Shown here piece by piece: positions 1 to 6,510 of a stretch of 48,126 nt of DNA (the stretch's first letter is position 1; each line of letters opens with the position of its first letter). Where the stretch lies: assembly GCA_944326475.1 (NCBI GenBank), contig CALVEC010000018.1, positions 1 through 48,126 of the forward strand. The letters are read 5' to 3'. The stretch comes from Candidatus Gastranaerophilales bacterium (GTDB lineage Bacteria > Cyanobacteriota > Vampirovibrionia > Gastranaerophilales > Gastranaerophilaceae). Made by a program: the position numbers and the translations under genes. The notes beneath the pieces are model-generated. The model was not told the DNA's origin. It saw only the letters and a list, made by a program, of their open reading frames with translations, and ran no database searches.

Positions 1-30
1 TGACTAAATGTCAGGTCGATAATGGAGGAG
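1..30 (-). repeat. Inverted copy of the tRNA-flank repeat
   Basis: Read on the minus strand this gives a CCTCCATT box, then TGACATTTAGTCA, matching the same boxes at about 301-326 and 431-456 on the plus strand. The tRNA pair is therefore bracketed by inverted copies. A further relative lies at 40301-40346. The window edge truncates it. Confidence 0.6.
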
Positions 31-66
31 GGTAGCAGCGCTCCCTTGGTTTATGCTATGATGAGT

Positions 67-138
67 GCCTTTGTGGCGCAGTGGTAGCGCACTCCCTTGG
101 TAAGGGAGAGGTCACGGGTTCAAGTCCCGTCAAAGGCA
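67..138 (+). tRNA. tRNA-Thr (anticodon GGT)
   Basis: The seven-base acceptor arm GCCTTTG (67-73) pairs with CAAAGGC (131-137), followed by discriminator A138. The anticodon loop CTTGGTAA gives anticodon GGT, and the T arm reads GGGTTCAAGTCCC. CCA is not encoded. A TATGAT hexamer at 57-62 sits where a -10 box would start transcription at about the first tRNA base. It lies 8 bp upstream of tRNA-Tyr, so the two are probably co-transcribed. Confidence 0.95.
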
Positions 139-146
139 AATTAAAT

Positions 147-229
147 GGGTAGGTGCCCGAGTGGCTAAAGGGAGCAGACTGTAAATCTGCCGTCGCGAGA
201 CTACGGTGGTTCGAATCCACCCCTGCCCA
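147..229 (+). tRNA. tRNA-Tyr (anticodon GTA)
   Basis: The acceptor GGGTAGG (147-153) pairs with CCTGCCC (222-228) with one G-T wobble; the discriminator is A229. The anticodon stem-loop carries GTA, and the long variable arm is that of a class II tRNA, as expected for bacterial tRNA-Tyr. It is followed directly by an intrinsic terminator. Its last 11 bases and the downstream flank are duplicated at 348 onward. Confidence 0.94.
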
Positions 230-464
230 AACTAATAAAAAGACTCCAAATGGGGTCTTTTTTTTCTGGGGGTGTCTTCGCTCCACCGTGGTGGTTCTCC
301 CCTCCATTTCAAAACTGACATTTAGTCAGTTTTTAAACGGAGTCCTTACCCCTGCCCAAACTAATAAAAAGACTCCAAATGGGGTCTTTTTTTTTCTGGG
401 GGTGTCTTCGCTCCACCGTGGTGGTTCTCCCCTCCATTTCAAAACTGACATTTAGTCAGTTTTT
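219..464 (+). repeat. Tandem duplication of tRNA-Tyr 3' end, terminator and flank
   Basis: Copy 1 is 219-334 and copy 2 is 348-464, offset 129-130 bp with one extra T in the terminator T-run of copy 2. Each copy has the last 11 bases of tRNA-Tyr, the terminator, a GGGGGTGTCTTCGCTCC segment and an inverted repeat AAAACTGAC / GTCAGTTTT. Copies are nearly identical until a GAACGGAGTCCTTG-type tail that also occurs at about 40332-40347. Regeneration of a tRNA 3' end resembles an integration scar, but no integrase gene is present. Confidence 0.85.
237..265 (+). terminator. Intrinsic terminator of the tRNA-Thr/tRNA-Tyr unit
   Basis: An A-run leads into a GACTCC / GGGGTC stem (one wobble) with an AAAT loop, then eight T residues. 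The A and T runs extend the stem. A second copy lies at 365-395 inside the tandem duplication. Confidence 0.8.
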
Positions 465-637
465 GAACAGAGTTCTTGCAAAGGTCGGCGGAGTGGTTAC
501 ATGCGTGAAATGAAAACTATCTGTCATGCTGAACTTGTTTCAGCATCTGTACAAATGTCGATTTTAGTAATAATCTCTGTGATTCGTAGAAAATTAACTA
601 AATCCGACATCTAAAGAATAATCACCTAACGGTACAG

Positions 638-1054
638 ATCCTGAGACAAGCGTCTTGGATTTTCTTCTCGCTCGCTGCTGTCGCAGACTACGCTGCGCTG
701 CCGTCTGCTTCGCGCTCGCTCCCCGGGCTGGGTTCACTTCGTTCACACGGCGCCCGTCCGAAAATCCGCCTCAGGATGACGTACCATTTTATGCTTTTTC
801 CGTAAAACTAGCTGTCATGCTGAAGCGACCGGCGTTTGTGTCCACTTCAATATCGCCATGTTCAGCATCTTACCGGCGCTGCGTTCAGCGCAAAACGCGA
901 AGTGTGTAAGATCCTGAACACAAGCGTCTTGGATTTTCTTCTCGCTCGCTGCTGTCGCAGACTACGCTGCGCTGCCGTCTGCTTCGCGCTCGCTCCCCGG
1001 GCTGGGTTCACTTCGTTCACACGGCGCCCGTCCGAAAATCCGCTTCAGGATGAC
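638..1054 (+). repeat. 143-bp GC-rich direct repeat, two copies
   Basis: Copies lie at 638-780 and 911-1054 (offset 273-274). Each starts with ATCCTGA and ends in a TCAGGATGAC box, the two halves of a palindromic end, with an inner GGATTTTC / GAAAATCC inverted pair. The GC-rich interior differs from the A+T-rich surroundings. The end boxes are shared with 20755-20772 and 25836-25860, so this is one member of a dispersed family. Confidence 0.8.
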
Positions 1055-1534
1055 AGAAGTTTTTTGCAAAAAATACGATTATTGACATTTAAACACTCCC
1101 CACCCTAACCCTCCCCAAGCCGGGGAGGGACGGAGAATCATTTTTTTTAATTAACGGGGGTTACAGGGGGTGTCCCCCTGTCGTAACCTCGGTTACAGAC
1201 TCTTAGCATTTACGCACAAAATTTTCGTGGAGCTTGCGGCTAGAAAATTTTGAAGATAAATGCTTAGAGTCTGTTTTGATAAGCGTATTTTCTCTTTTTT
1301 GGTTCCGTTTTTTCTCTTTTGCTCGCAACAAAAGAGAAAAAATGAACGTAAAAAAAATTTGTCCGCTATAATCTTACGGTTTTCATTTTTGTAGGTTTGG
1401 CTTTCAGCCCAACAAGAATATGTCATGCTGAAGCGACCGGCGTTTGTGTCCGCTTCAATATTTCCGTGTTCAGCATCTTACCGGCGCGGTGCTCAGCGCA
1501 AAACGCGAAGTGTGTAAGATCCTGAACACACACG
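813..1534 (+). repeat. 114-bp direct repeat, two copies (813-926 and 1421-1534)
   Basis: Both copies begin TGTCATGCTGAAGCGACC and run through TTCAGCATCTTACCGGCG to AAGATCCTGAACACA, with a handful of substitutions between them. A partial copy lies at 26262-26305, and the middle part recurs at about 47745-47790. The ends are palindromic, resembling REP/MITE-type elements. Confidence 0.75.
1154..1372 (+). repeat. Three-hairpin structured repeat, copy A
   Basis: Hairpin 1 is ACAGGGGG-TGT-CCCCCTGT (1163-1181). Hairpin 2 has 17-nt arms at 1196-1212 and 1257-1273 that pair at 16 of 17 positions. Hairpin 3 has perfect 14-bp arms at 1308-1321 and 1329-1342. A conserved tail TTTGTCCGCTATAATCTT follows. 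Copies B (25890-26118) and C (minus, 43418-43787) keep the architecture while the stems of hairpins 2 and 3 change on both arms, arguing for selection on pairing. Function unknown; it could be a structured RNA or a folded single-stranded DNA element. Confidence 0.75.
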
Positions 1535-1622
1535 ACTATCACTGCGCCCCCAATTTGACGCTTCAGGATGACAGTTGAAGGTTGCGCTGCAGAGATTACC
1601 AAAACCTAAGAAGCTAAATATT

Positions 1623-1835
1623 TTAAAAATTTAAAAATTCCGCTAATGTTAAATTAAAAGCGTTGGCAATGTTTAATAATGTAAGATATTTAGGCTCAAC
1701 TAATCCTTTTTCTATTCTACTTATTGTAGATGGTTCAAGACCATTTTTATAACATAAAGCACTAATAGTAAGTTTTCGTTCTTTTCTTAATTTTTTTATG
1801 TGATTACCTAATTTCTTTAATTCAATATCTTGCAT
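1623..1835 (-). CDS. XRE-family HTH regulator, 70 aa
   Basis: A compact Cro/C1-type DNA-binding domain fills the protein: helix-turn-helix around residues 20-50 (LTISALCYKNGLEPSTISRIEKG) and the typical closing helix ending LTLAEFLNF. I chose the first ATG (1835); an upstream TTG start at 1883 would run through the palindromic operator candidate. It diverges from the HAD gene and lies beside the EcoRI-like operon. At 70 aa it has the size of restriction-modification controller (C) proteins, but C genes usually sit upstream of the nuclease gene, which is not the case here. It may equally be autoregulatory or control the HAD gene. No clear Shine-Dalgarno sequence precedes the ATG. Confidence 0.7.
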   Translation of the reverse strand: MQDIELKKLGNHIKKLRKERKLTISALCYKNGLEPSTISRIEKGLVEPKYLTLLNIANAFNLTLAEFLNF

Positions 1836-1863
1836 ATATGCAATTCTAATGCTATTATTGCTA

Positions 1864-1889
1864 TAAATTTTGCATGCGTGCAAAATTTA
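1864..1889. promoter_or_regulatory. Perfect 11-bp inverted repeat, candidate operator
   Basis: Arms TAAATTTTGCA and TGCAAAATTTA are separated by TGCG. The site sits in the 78-bp divergent gap between the XRE start (1835) and the HAD start (1914), where an XRE dimer would be expected to bind and control both genes. Binding is inferred. Confidence 0.55.
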
Positions 1890-1913
1890 AAAACTTCAAA
1901 GGTTTTATAAGAT

Positions 1914-2249
1914 ATGTTCACCAAAAAGATACTTATTGATTTAGACGGCGTGCTAAATGAGTACGGGAAAGAAAAATTTAACGAGAATCATATTCCTGAC
2001 ATTAAGGCAGGAGCTTACGAGTTTTTAGAAACTTTATCTCAAAATGCTGAATTGTATCTTTTTACCTCAAGAAATTTGTTGCTTGCGACTAAATGGCTAA
2101 TTAATAATAATTTAGATAAATTTTTTAAAGATGTCACTAATATAAAATTGCCGTCTTATCTTTATATTGACGACAGAACGATTTGTTTTAAGGGGAATTA
2201 TCACAAAACTCTTGAAGATATTAAAAACTTCAAAGTTTATTGGAAATAA
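1914..2249 (+). CDS. Small HAD-superfamily hydrolase, 111 aa
   Basis: Motif I is the nucleophile loop IDLDGVL (D9 and D11), motif II is LFTSRN (T51/S52), and an acidic motif IV YIDDR lies at D86/D87. No cap domain is present, and at 111 aa it is near the minimum for a HAD fold, like small phosphatases or 5'-nucleotidase-like proteins. Substrate unknown. An AAAGG box 11-12 nt upstream may serve as ribosome-binding site. It is divergent from the XRE gene and convergent with the methyltransferase gene, sharing the bidirectional hairpin at 2275-2298. A role with the RM genes is only suggested by position. Confidence 0.7.
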   Translation: MFTKKILIDLDGVLNEYGKEKFNENHIPDIKAGAYEFLETLSQNAELYLFTSRNLLLATKWLINNNLDKFFKDVTNIKLPSYLYIDDRTICFKGNYHKTLEDIKNFKVYWK

Positions 2250-2270
2250 TATTTATCTCTCATTGTATAA

Positions 2271-2300
2271 AAAAGACTCTGAAAGATTATTTTCAGAGAT
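2271..2300 (-). terminator. Bidirectional terminator between the HAD and methyltransferase genes
   Basis: CTCTGAAA (2277-2284) pairs with TTTCAGAG (2291-2298). On the minus strand the stem is followed by TCTTTTTT, so it should terminate the RM operon well. On the plus strand the trailing ATTTTAT is weaker. Confidence 0.7.
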
Positions 2301-2301
2301 T

Positions 2302-3300
2302 TTATGAGCCAAATTTCAAATTTTGTTGCTCATAACATACTACAGTTGATGAAGAATAATTTTTCTTTACTAATTTATTTTTAATTAGTATTCTAAAATA
2401 AGTCGATTTTCCGTTTATTCTCAAATCTTTACCATCATCACCTTTTCTAAATTTTATGATTTCAAATTGTCTGGGATTAAATTTATGAAGAAAAGTAATA
2501 GGAACGCCCATTAAACCATCATAATCTGCCGGAATATTTTTTGTCTTATTTACATTGATACCGTTGCAATTATCATAATTGGGATATTCGTTTTCATTTC
2601 CGGCATATTTTTTAGTAAGCTGTATAAATTCTTGTCTTTTAAAATTACTTAAATTAGTCAGCCACATACAATTATTTGGAGAAACAATTCGCTCTCCTTG
2701 GTCATTAATTTTTGTTTCCTGTCCATATAGTTCATAGTGCGAGGGAACTATAAAACCGGAAATACCACGTCCCAGATTTATACCAAGCCAAGCTTTGTTA
2801 TTTTGGATTAAATTAAAAATTTCTTTATATGTTATAGCATTAATATTGCTTATAACTAAAAATTTTTTATTATATGTAATTAGCTGTGATATATATTCTC
2901 TAAAAAGGGAAAAAGGGGGATTGGTAACAACAATATCAGATTGTTCCAATAATTTTATACTTTCTAAACTACGGAAATCACCATCACTGCTAAAATATTT
3001 TATATCATCATAATTAACTGCCCCGCCTGTATATTCAAAATAAGCGCCTAATCCGTCAGACGATTTTTTATAACAAGCACAAATTATTTTTTTTATTCCT
3101 AAAGTCTCAAAATTTGTCGCAAAATATTTAAAAAAATTACTGGTCTCTACGTCATCACAGTTGCAATATATCACTTTACCCGAAAAATGAGAGCTGTAAT
3201 GTTTTAGTTCTCGTTCTATATCAACAAGCTGCGTATAAAATTCATCTTTTTTGCTGATTTTAGCCTGGTCTAATAATAAATGATTAGCCTTTCTTTTCAT
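2302..3300 (-). CDS. ecoRIM: EcoRI-type DNA adenine N6-methyltransferase
   Basis: The sequence resembles M.EcoRI along its whole length (332 aa here, about 326 in M.EcoRI): N-terminal KSDEFYTQ-like KKDEFYTQ (17-24), KVIYCNCDD (42-50), the catalytic motif IV SDIVVTNPPFSLF with N127-P-P-F130, and SGFIVP.HYELYG, NNCMWLTNL and GVPITFLHKFNP blocks. By homology it should methylate the inner adenine of GAATTC and protect the host from the neighbouring nuclease. ATG start with a strong GGAGGT site; it overlaps the nuclease gene by 17 bp, so the two are translationally linked. The order nuclease-then-methylase matches the classical EcoRI operon. The tail after ILIKNK is longer by about a dozen residues. 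Confidence 0.95.
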   Translation of the reverse strand: MKRKANHLLLDQAKISKKDEFYTQLVDIERELKHYSSHFSGKVIYCNCDDVETSNFFKYFATNFETLGIKKIICACYKKSSDGLGAYFEYTGGAVNYDDIKYFSSDGDFRSLESIKLLEQSDIVVTNPPFSLFREYISQLITYNKKFLVISNINAITYKEIFNLIQNNKAWLGINLGRGISGFIVPSHYELYGQETKINDQGERIVSPNNCMWLTNLSNFKRQEFIQLTKKYAGNENEYPNYDNCNGINVNKTKNIPADYDGLMGVPITFLHKFNPRQFEIIKFRKGDDGKDLRINGKSTYFRILIKNKLVKKNYSSSTVVCYEQQNLKFGS

Positions 3301-4144
3301 TAATGACCTCCTTTTGCCCGGTCAATTGTCTGAAAAGATCTCTACCTAACATTTGAAGCGACGTTCTTGCAATATCAAGCATGACTTCTAACATTTCTTT
3401 TTCTTTCCAACGGTCACCTTCAGGTTGAGTATATATAGAGGTAGATTGAAGCATTATAACAGAATCATTGCAGGTAACAATCTTATTCTTACATAAATTG
3501 GTGTTAATCGGTAGTCCATAATTTGCAGAAGTTAACCTATCCAGTCTGTTAAGAGTTCCTGAATTATAAACAAGAGTAACTTTTCTTCCGTCAGGTCTGA
3601 CAACAGTAACGTCATGTGTCAAAAAATTTGACCCTTCTAAAAATAGCACATAAGGAAAATAATTTTCCGCTAACATAAAATTAGCAATTTCAGAAATATT
3701 TTTATGCGCTCTTTCAATCGCATTACCGGCAACCATTAAATCTTGATTATTTAACTTTCCCACAAGTTTTCCTTGCCTGATGTTTTCAATATCTTTACCC
3801 TGATGCTTCGCCTCTGATACTAATATAACCCTCCAATTAGCGTTATCATCTTTTACCTCTATAATACCGCCGTCCGGCTTAATTTTTGAATCAGAAACAA
3901 AAAGGGTCTGCCCTAATTCTTTGTCAATATTTTGCAATACAGTATTAATCTCTTTTTTGCTGATAGATTGTCTATATCTAAAATTTAATTGAGGAAATTC
4001 TATTTTTAAAGTTTCAACTACACAAAGTGAGATTTTCGCAACTCCTTGATCATGCAGTTGCGCGTCTTCGCAAAATATACCAACAACACCTTGTGAAGCT
4101 TTATGTTGGTTTGTTAGCCTATTTGATTGATTTTTTCTAGCCAA
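3284..4144 (-). CDS. ecoRIR: EcoRI-type type II restriction endonuclease
   Basis: At 286 aa (EcoRI is 277) it aligns without large gaps to EcoRI as I remember it: KQSNRLT.QHK.SQGV N-terminus, FRYR.SI.K.EIN, and the catalytic PD...ExK residues D91, E111 and K113 at the same numbers as EcoRI. The recognition segment 137-145 reads MVAGNAIER (EcoRI MAAGNAIER), keeping N141, E144 and R145; R200 and R203 are also kept. Differences at positions tied to EcoRI specificity are A138V, E192V and I197T. It should cut GAATTC or a relaxed form of it. The start is TTG at 4144, preceded by GAGGAG; no upstream ATG fits. First gene of the RM operon. About 30 bp upstream lies a perfect palindrome (4163-4176). 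Confidence 0.96.
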   Translation of the reverse strand: MARKNQSNRLTNQHKASQGVVGIFCEDAQLHDQGVAKISLCVVETLKIEFPQLNFRYRQSISKKEINTVLQNIDKELGQTLFVSDSKIKPDGGIIEVKDDNANWRVILVSEAKHQGKDIENIRQGKLVGKLNNQDLMVAGNAIERAHKNISEIANFMLAENYFPYVLFLEGSNFLTHDVTVVRPDGRKVTLVYNSGTLNRLDRLTSANYGLPINTNLCKNKIVTCNDSVIMLQSTSIYTQPEGDRWKEKEMLEVMLDIARTSLQMLGRDLFRQLTGQKEVINEKKG

Positions 4145-4162
4145 GTGCGCTCCTCTAAAGTT

Positions 4163-4176
4163 TTTAATGCATTAAA
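4163..4176. promoter_or_regulatory. Perfect palindrome upstream of the restriction gene
   Basis: TTTAATGCATTAAA lies 19-32 bp upstream of the nuclease start codon, between it and a TAAAAT -10-like hexamer on the minus strand (about 4204-4209). It could be an operator for the RM operon, but it does not resemble the 1864-1889 palindrome. Confidence 0.35.
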
Positions 4177-4305
4177 TCACAGATTTAGCACATCCTGCAC
4201 TCAATTTTACCACAAAAATACTTTTCTAACCTATCTTATCATAACGTAAACATAAGCTGAATTTATTTGCCATATCTGCTATAATAGCAGCAGCAGGAGG
4301 TAAAT

Positions 4306-4896
4306 ATGTTTATTCAATCAGTCCAACCTTACAAATACCCGATTAACATCACCAACACAAACGCACAAGCAGCAACGAACCCCTTAAAAGGCTTGGGTAT
4401 CAGCTCTTACAATGAAACAACGGAACCAAATCTGCTTAAACAAAAAGATTATGCAAAGCTTGTCTCCGTTCAAGACTATATGGACGGCACAAACCACTCA
4501 CACTATGTGCAAAAACACCTTCAAACCCCGGATTTTCAGGAGTTGGCAGAAAGCAAATATTTCAACACTCCGTCGGGCTTTAAAAAATTAACAACAATTG
4601 TATCCGAACTTGAACAAAAAAAGCAAAGCGCAATGGCGACAGTTTATTCCCCGCATTACCACTCGAGAACGATTCCTGATGTTTTGCAGATTCAAGCAGA
4701 TACTGACGTTTCGGATTGCGTAAAAAATATAAACAAATTCTTCAAATCAAAGTTCAGCGACGATTTAAAAAAATACATCAGAGACAACACAACGCTGCTT
4801 ACGGATTTGCACAAAACATCAACAAATTTAGCATATCTCGATGCAGAAAATCCAAATGTTGATTTCTTAAACGACTTTGCATTCGCGTTGCTGTAA
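4306..4896 (+). CDS. Hypothetical protein, 196 aa
   Basis: I do not recognise a family. ATG start with an excellent AGGAGGT site 6 nt upstream and a TATAAT box at 4280-4285, so expression is credible. There is no signal peptide or membrane segment. The N-terminus is polar and low-complexity with Asn/Thr/Ala (about 1-30), then a mixed helical region with two Lys-rich stretches. The start (MFIQSVQPYKYP) is loosely reminiscent of the Pro/Asn-rich leaders at 12219 and 13765 but lacks their SFxG box. It is followed by a strong hairpin at 4919-4950. Confidence 0.7.
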   Translation: MFIQSVQPYKYPINITNTNAQAATNPLKGLGISSYNETTEPNLLKQKDYAKLVSVQDYMDGTNHSHYVQKHLQTPDFQELAESKYFNTPSGFKKLTTIVSELEQKKQSAMATVYSPHYHSRTIPDVLQIQADTDVSDCVKNINKFFKSKFSDDLKKYIRDNTTLLTDLHKTSTNLAYLDAENPNVDFLNDFAFALL

Positions 4897-4918
4897 AAAA
4901 ACATATTGAGCATGTACT

Positions 4919-4950
4919 CTGCAGTAGTTTTCAGTATAAAACTACTGCAG
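4919..4950 (+). terminator. 13-bp perfect hairpin after the 196-aa gene
   Basis: CTGCAGTAGTTTT and AAAACTACTGCAG flank a 6-nt loop, 23 bp after the stop codon. The trailing sequence AATCCTTTAT is not a clean T-run, so termination may be imperfect. A second inverted repeat, CCCATGT/ACATGGG within CTCAAA...TTTGAG arms, lies at about 5047-5076. Nothing else gene-like is seen between 4897 and the promoter at 5117. Confidence 0.5.
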
Positions 4951-5116
4951 AATCCTTTATGTTAAAGCAAAGCGTTGTTTTAAAGCCTACACTCAAAGCA
5001 GCGAATGTAAAGGAATATTAAGCGCTTAACACTTTTTAATCATCATCTCAAACCCCATGTACACATGGGTTTTGAGAACAATTAATGAATAAGAATACAC
5101 CATTTAAAGGATTTAT

Positions 5117-5145
5117 TTGTTATGCAATAAAACATATATTATAAT
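5117..5145 (+). promoter_or_regulatory. Sigma-70-type promoter for yggS-sepF
   Basis: TTGTTA (5117-5122), a 17-bp spacer, and consensus TATAAT (5140-5145). The predicted start near 5152 leaves a leader of about 90 nt before yggS. Confidence 0.65.
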
Positions 5146-5243
5146 TAGAATAAGGAATTGAAAAATTTCCTGTTTCTTGGGGACTGTTAAGAAACGGTCG
5201 GAACACAAAAACGACTGAAGCTAAATGTCCGGAGGATAGGTTA

Positions 5244-5900
5244 ATGAACACAATAGAACAGAACTTATCTGAACTGAGAAACGACATTGCACCTTGTAAA
5301 GCTAAAATAATAGCAGTTACTAAGTATTTCGGAGCGGATAAGCTTATTGAAGCTTACGATGCCGGATTAAGGGATTTTGCAGAAAATCGTGTTCAAGATG
5401 CTCTTGAAAAATTCAAAGGACTGCCGGAGGAGATAAAGAGAAATTCCACCTTTCATCTTATTGGTCATTTACAGACAAATAAAGTTAAAAAAGCGGTAGG
5501 GAATTTTGATTTGATTCAGTCGGTTGATTCTTTGAGGCTTGCTAAGATGATTTCAGAAGCTGCACAGCAGAAAGGAATTGTCCAAAAAATACTTCTTCAG
5601 GTGAATAATGCGAACGAAGAAGGCAAGACGGGTTTTTCAAAAGAGGAATTGAAAAGGGATTTTAAAGAAATAATTTCCCTTGACGGCATAAAGGTAAAAG
5701 GGTTGATGAACATAGCCCCTATTACGACGGACACTGAGCTTCAAAGACTGTTTTCAGATATGGCTTCTTTAAAAAAAGAATTGGAAGAAGAAAACGGTTA
5801 CGGATTATCCGAATTGTCGATGGGAATGAGTAATGACTACAAAATAGCGGTTCACAACGGTTCCACAATGATAAGAGTAGGTAGAAAGTTATTTTTATAG
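5244..5900 (+). CDS. yggS: YggS/PLPBP pyridoxal-phosphate homeostasis protein
   Basis: This is the cytosolic PLP-binding, non-enzymatic TIM-barrel protein that buffers vitamin B6 and influences amino-acid balance. The Schiff-base lysine is K27 in IAVTKYF. Other family blocks are the FAENRVQDA segment, FHLIGHLQTNKVK, GFSKEEL, KGLMNIAP, LSMGMSNDY and the phosphate-binding C-terminus IRVGRKLF. At 218 aa it is about the usual length. ATG with GGAGG upstream. The 21-bp gap to sepF matches the conserved yggS-sepF arrangement of Gram-positives and Cyanobacteria. Confidence 0.95.
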   Translation: MNTIEQNLSELRNDIAPCKAKIIAVTKYFGADKLIEAYDAGLRDFAENRVQDALEKFKGLPEEIKRNSTFHLIGHLQTNKVKKAVGNFDLIQSVDSLRLAKMISEAAQQKGIVQKILLQVNNANEEGKTGFSKEELKRDFKEIISLDGIKVKGLMNIAPITTDTELQRLFSDMASLKKELEEENGYGLSELSMGMSNDYKIAVHNGSTMIRVGRKLFL

Positions 5901-5921
5901 AAAAATTGGGAGGAGAAGAAA

Positions 5922-6407
5922 TTGGCAGGCGTATCAGACAAAATTAAATCTATAGTAGGTTTTTTAACATCAGGTTTTGAAAGCAGAGACGATATATTTG
6001 ATGACATGGCAAATGAGATTGACGATTACCCGGTGAACGACAATTTAGCACTGGAGCCGATGTATTCTTCTTCGCCTGTAAAATCCCAGTCGCCTAATGT
6101 TGTCAGCCACCCCGGCTTCAAAGGTTATGAAGTCCTTGTTTGCGAACCGCGTTCATACGATGAATGTGTACAAATTGTTAAACACTTAAAAGAAAAGAAA
6201 ACTATCATCCTTAATCTGCACTTGTTAGATAAGGAACAGTCAATGAGAATTGTAGATTTCTTATGCGGTGCGACTCACGCATTGAGCGGTAACCAGCAAA
6301 AAATCGGTGATGCAGTATTTATCTTCACGCCGAGCAACGTTACTCTCAACGCAGAGTCACAAAAAAGCAAATTCATTCGTGATGCGCTTTGGAACCAACC
6401 GCAATAG
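5922..6407 (+). CDS. sepF: Cell division protein SepF
   Basis: SepF polymerises on the inner membrane and tethers FtsZ. The N-terminal stretch (residues 1-20, GVSDKIKSIVGFLTSGF) is the expected amphipathic membrane-binding helix, followed by an acidic linker (about 24-60). The globular SepF domain (about 65-155) contains YEVLVCEPRSYDECVQIV, KKTIILNLHLLDKEQSMRIVDFLCGATHAL and a final IGDAVFIFTPSNV. The start is TTG with GGAGGAG upstream; no ATG fits. Second gene of the yggS operon and closed by a strong terminator. Confidence 0.95.
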   Translation: MAGVSDKIKSIVGFLTSGFESRDDIFDDMANEIDDYPVNDNLALEPMYSSSPVKSQSPNVVSHPGFKGYEVLVCEPRSYDECVQIVKHLKEKKTIILNLHLLDKEQSMRIVDFLCGATHALSGNQQKIGDAVFIFTPSNVTLNAESQKSKFIRDALWNQPQ

Positions 6408-6435
6408 AATAGTTGGGGATATATGAATTAAGTTG

Positions 6436-6460
6436 ACCGCCTCTCGGGGCGGTTTTTTTT
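6436..6460 (+). terminator. Intrinsic terminator after sepF
   Basis: ACCGCC (6436-6441) pairs with GGCGGT (6448-6453) and is followed by an eight-residue T-run. Confidence 0.85.
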
Positions 6461-6510
6461 ACAAACTTAATATTTTTTTCTTTTTTGTATATATAGAGTA
6501 AAATAATAAT

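Larger units (their letters stand above)
478..1600. repeat. Gene-free repeat mosaic upstream of the RM island
   Basis: I see no credible gene here. It contains a TGCTGAA/TTCAGCA palindrome (about 525-548), two 143-bp direct repeats (638-780, 911-1054), two 114-bp direct repeats (813-926, 1421-1534), a CCCTCCCC/GGGGAGGG hairpin (about 1107-1128) and a three-hairpin element (1154-1372). Open frames over this stretch are low-complexity and recur with the repeats, so I treat them as non-coding. Confidence 0.8.

Noticed and set aside
478-514. GGTCGGCGGAGTGGTT read as the start of a class II tRNA
   Set aside because: No acceptor or anticodon arms follow, and the same string recurs inverted at about 42868-42895 as part of a repeat.
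655-1108. Two similar frames (MDFLLARCCRRLRCAAVCFALAPRAGFTSFT...)
   Set aside because: They are translations of the 143-bp direct repeat with no start signals, and the Cys/Arg-rich composition is typical of non-coding GC-rich DNA.
1865-1888. Palindrome as a terminator
   Set aside because: It lies between divergent start codons and has no following T-run, so an operator role is more likely.
2795-3013. Plus-strand frame inside the methyltransferase gene
   Set aside because: It is antisense to a strongly supported coding gene and has no start signals.
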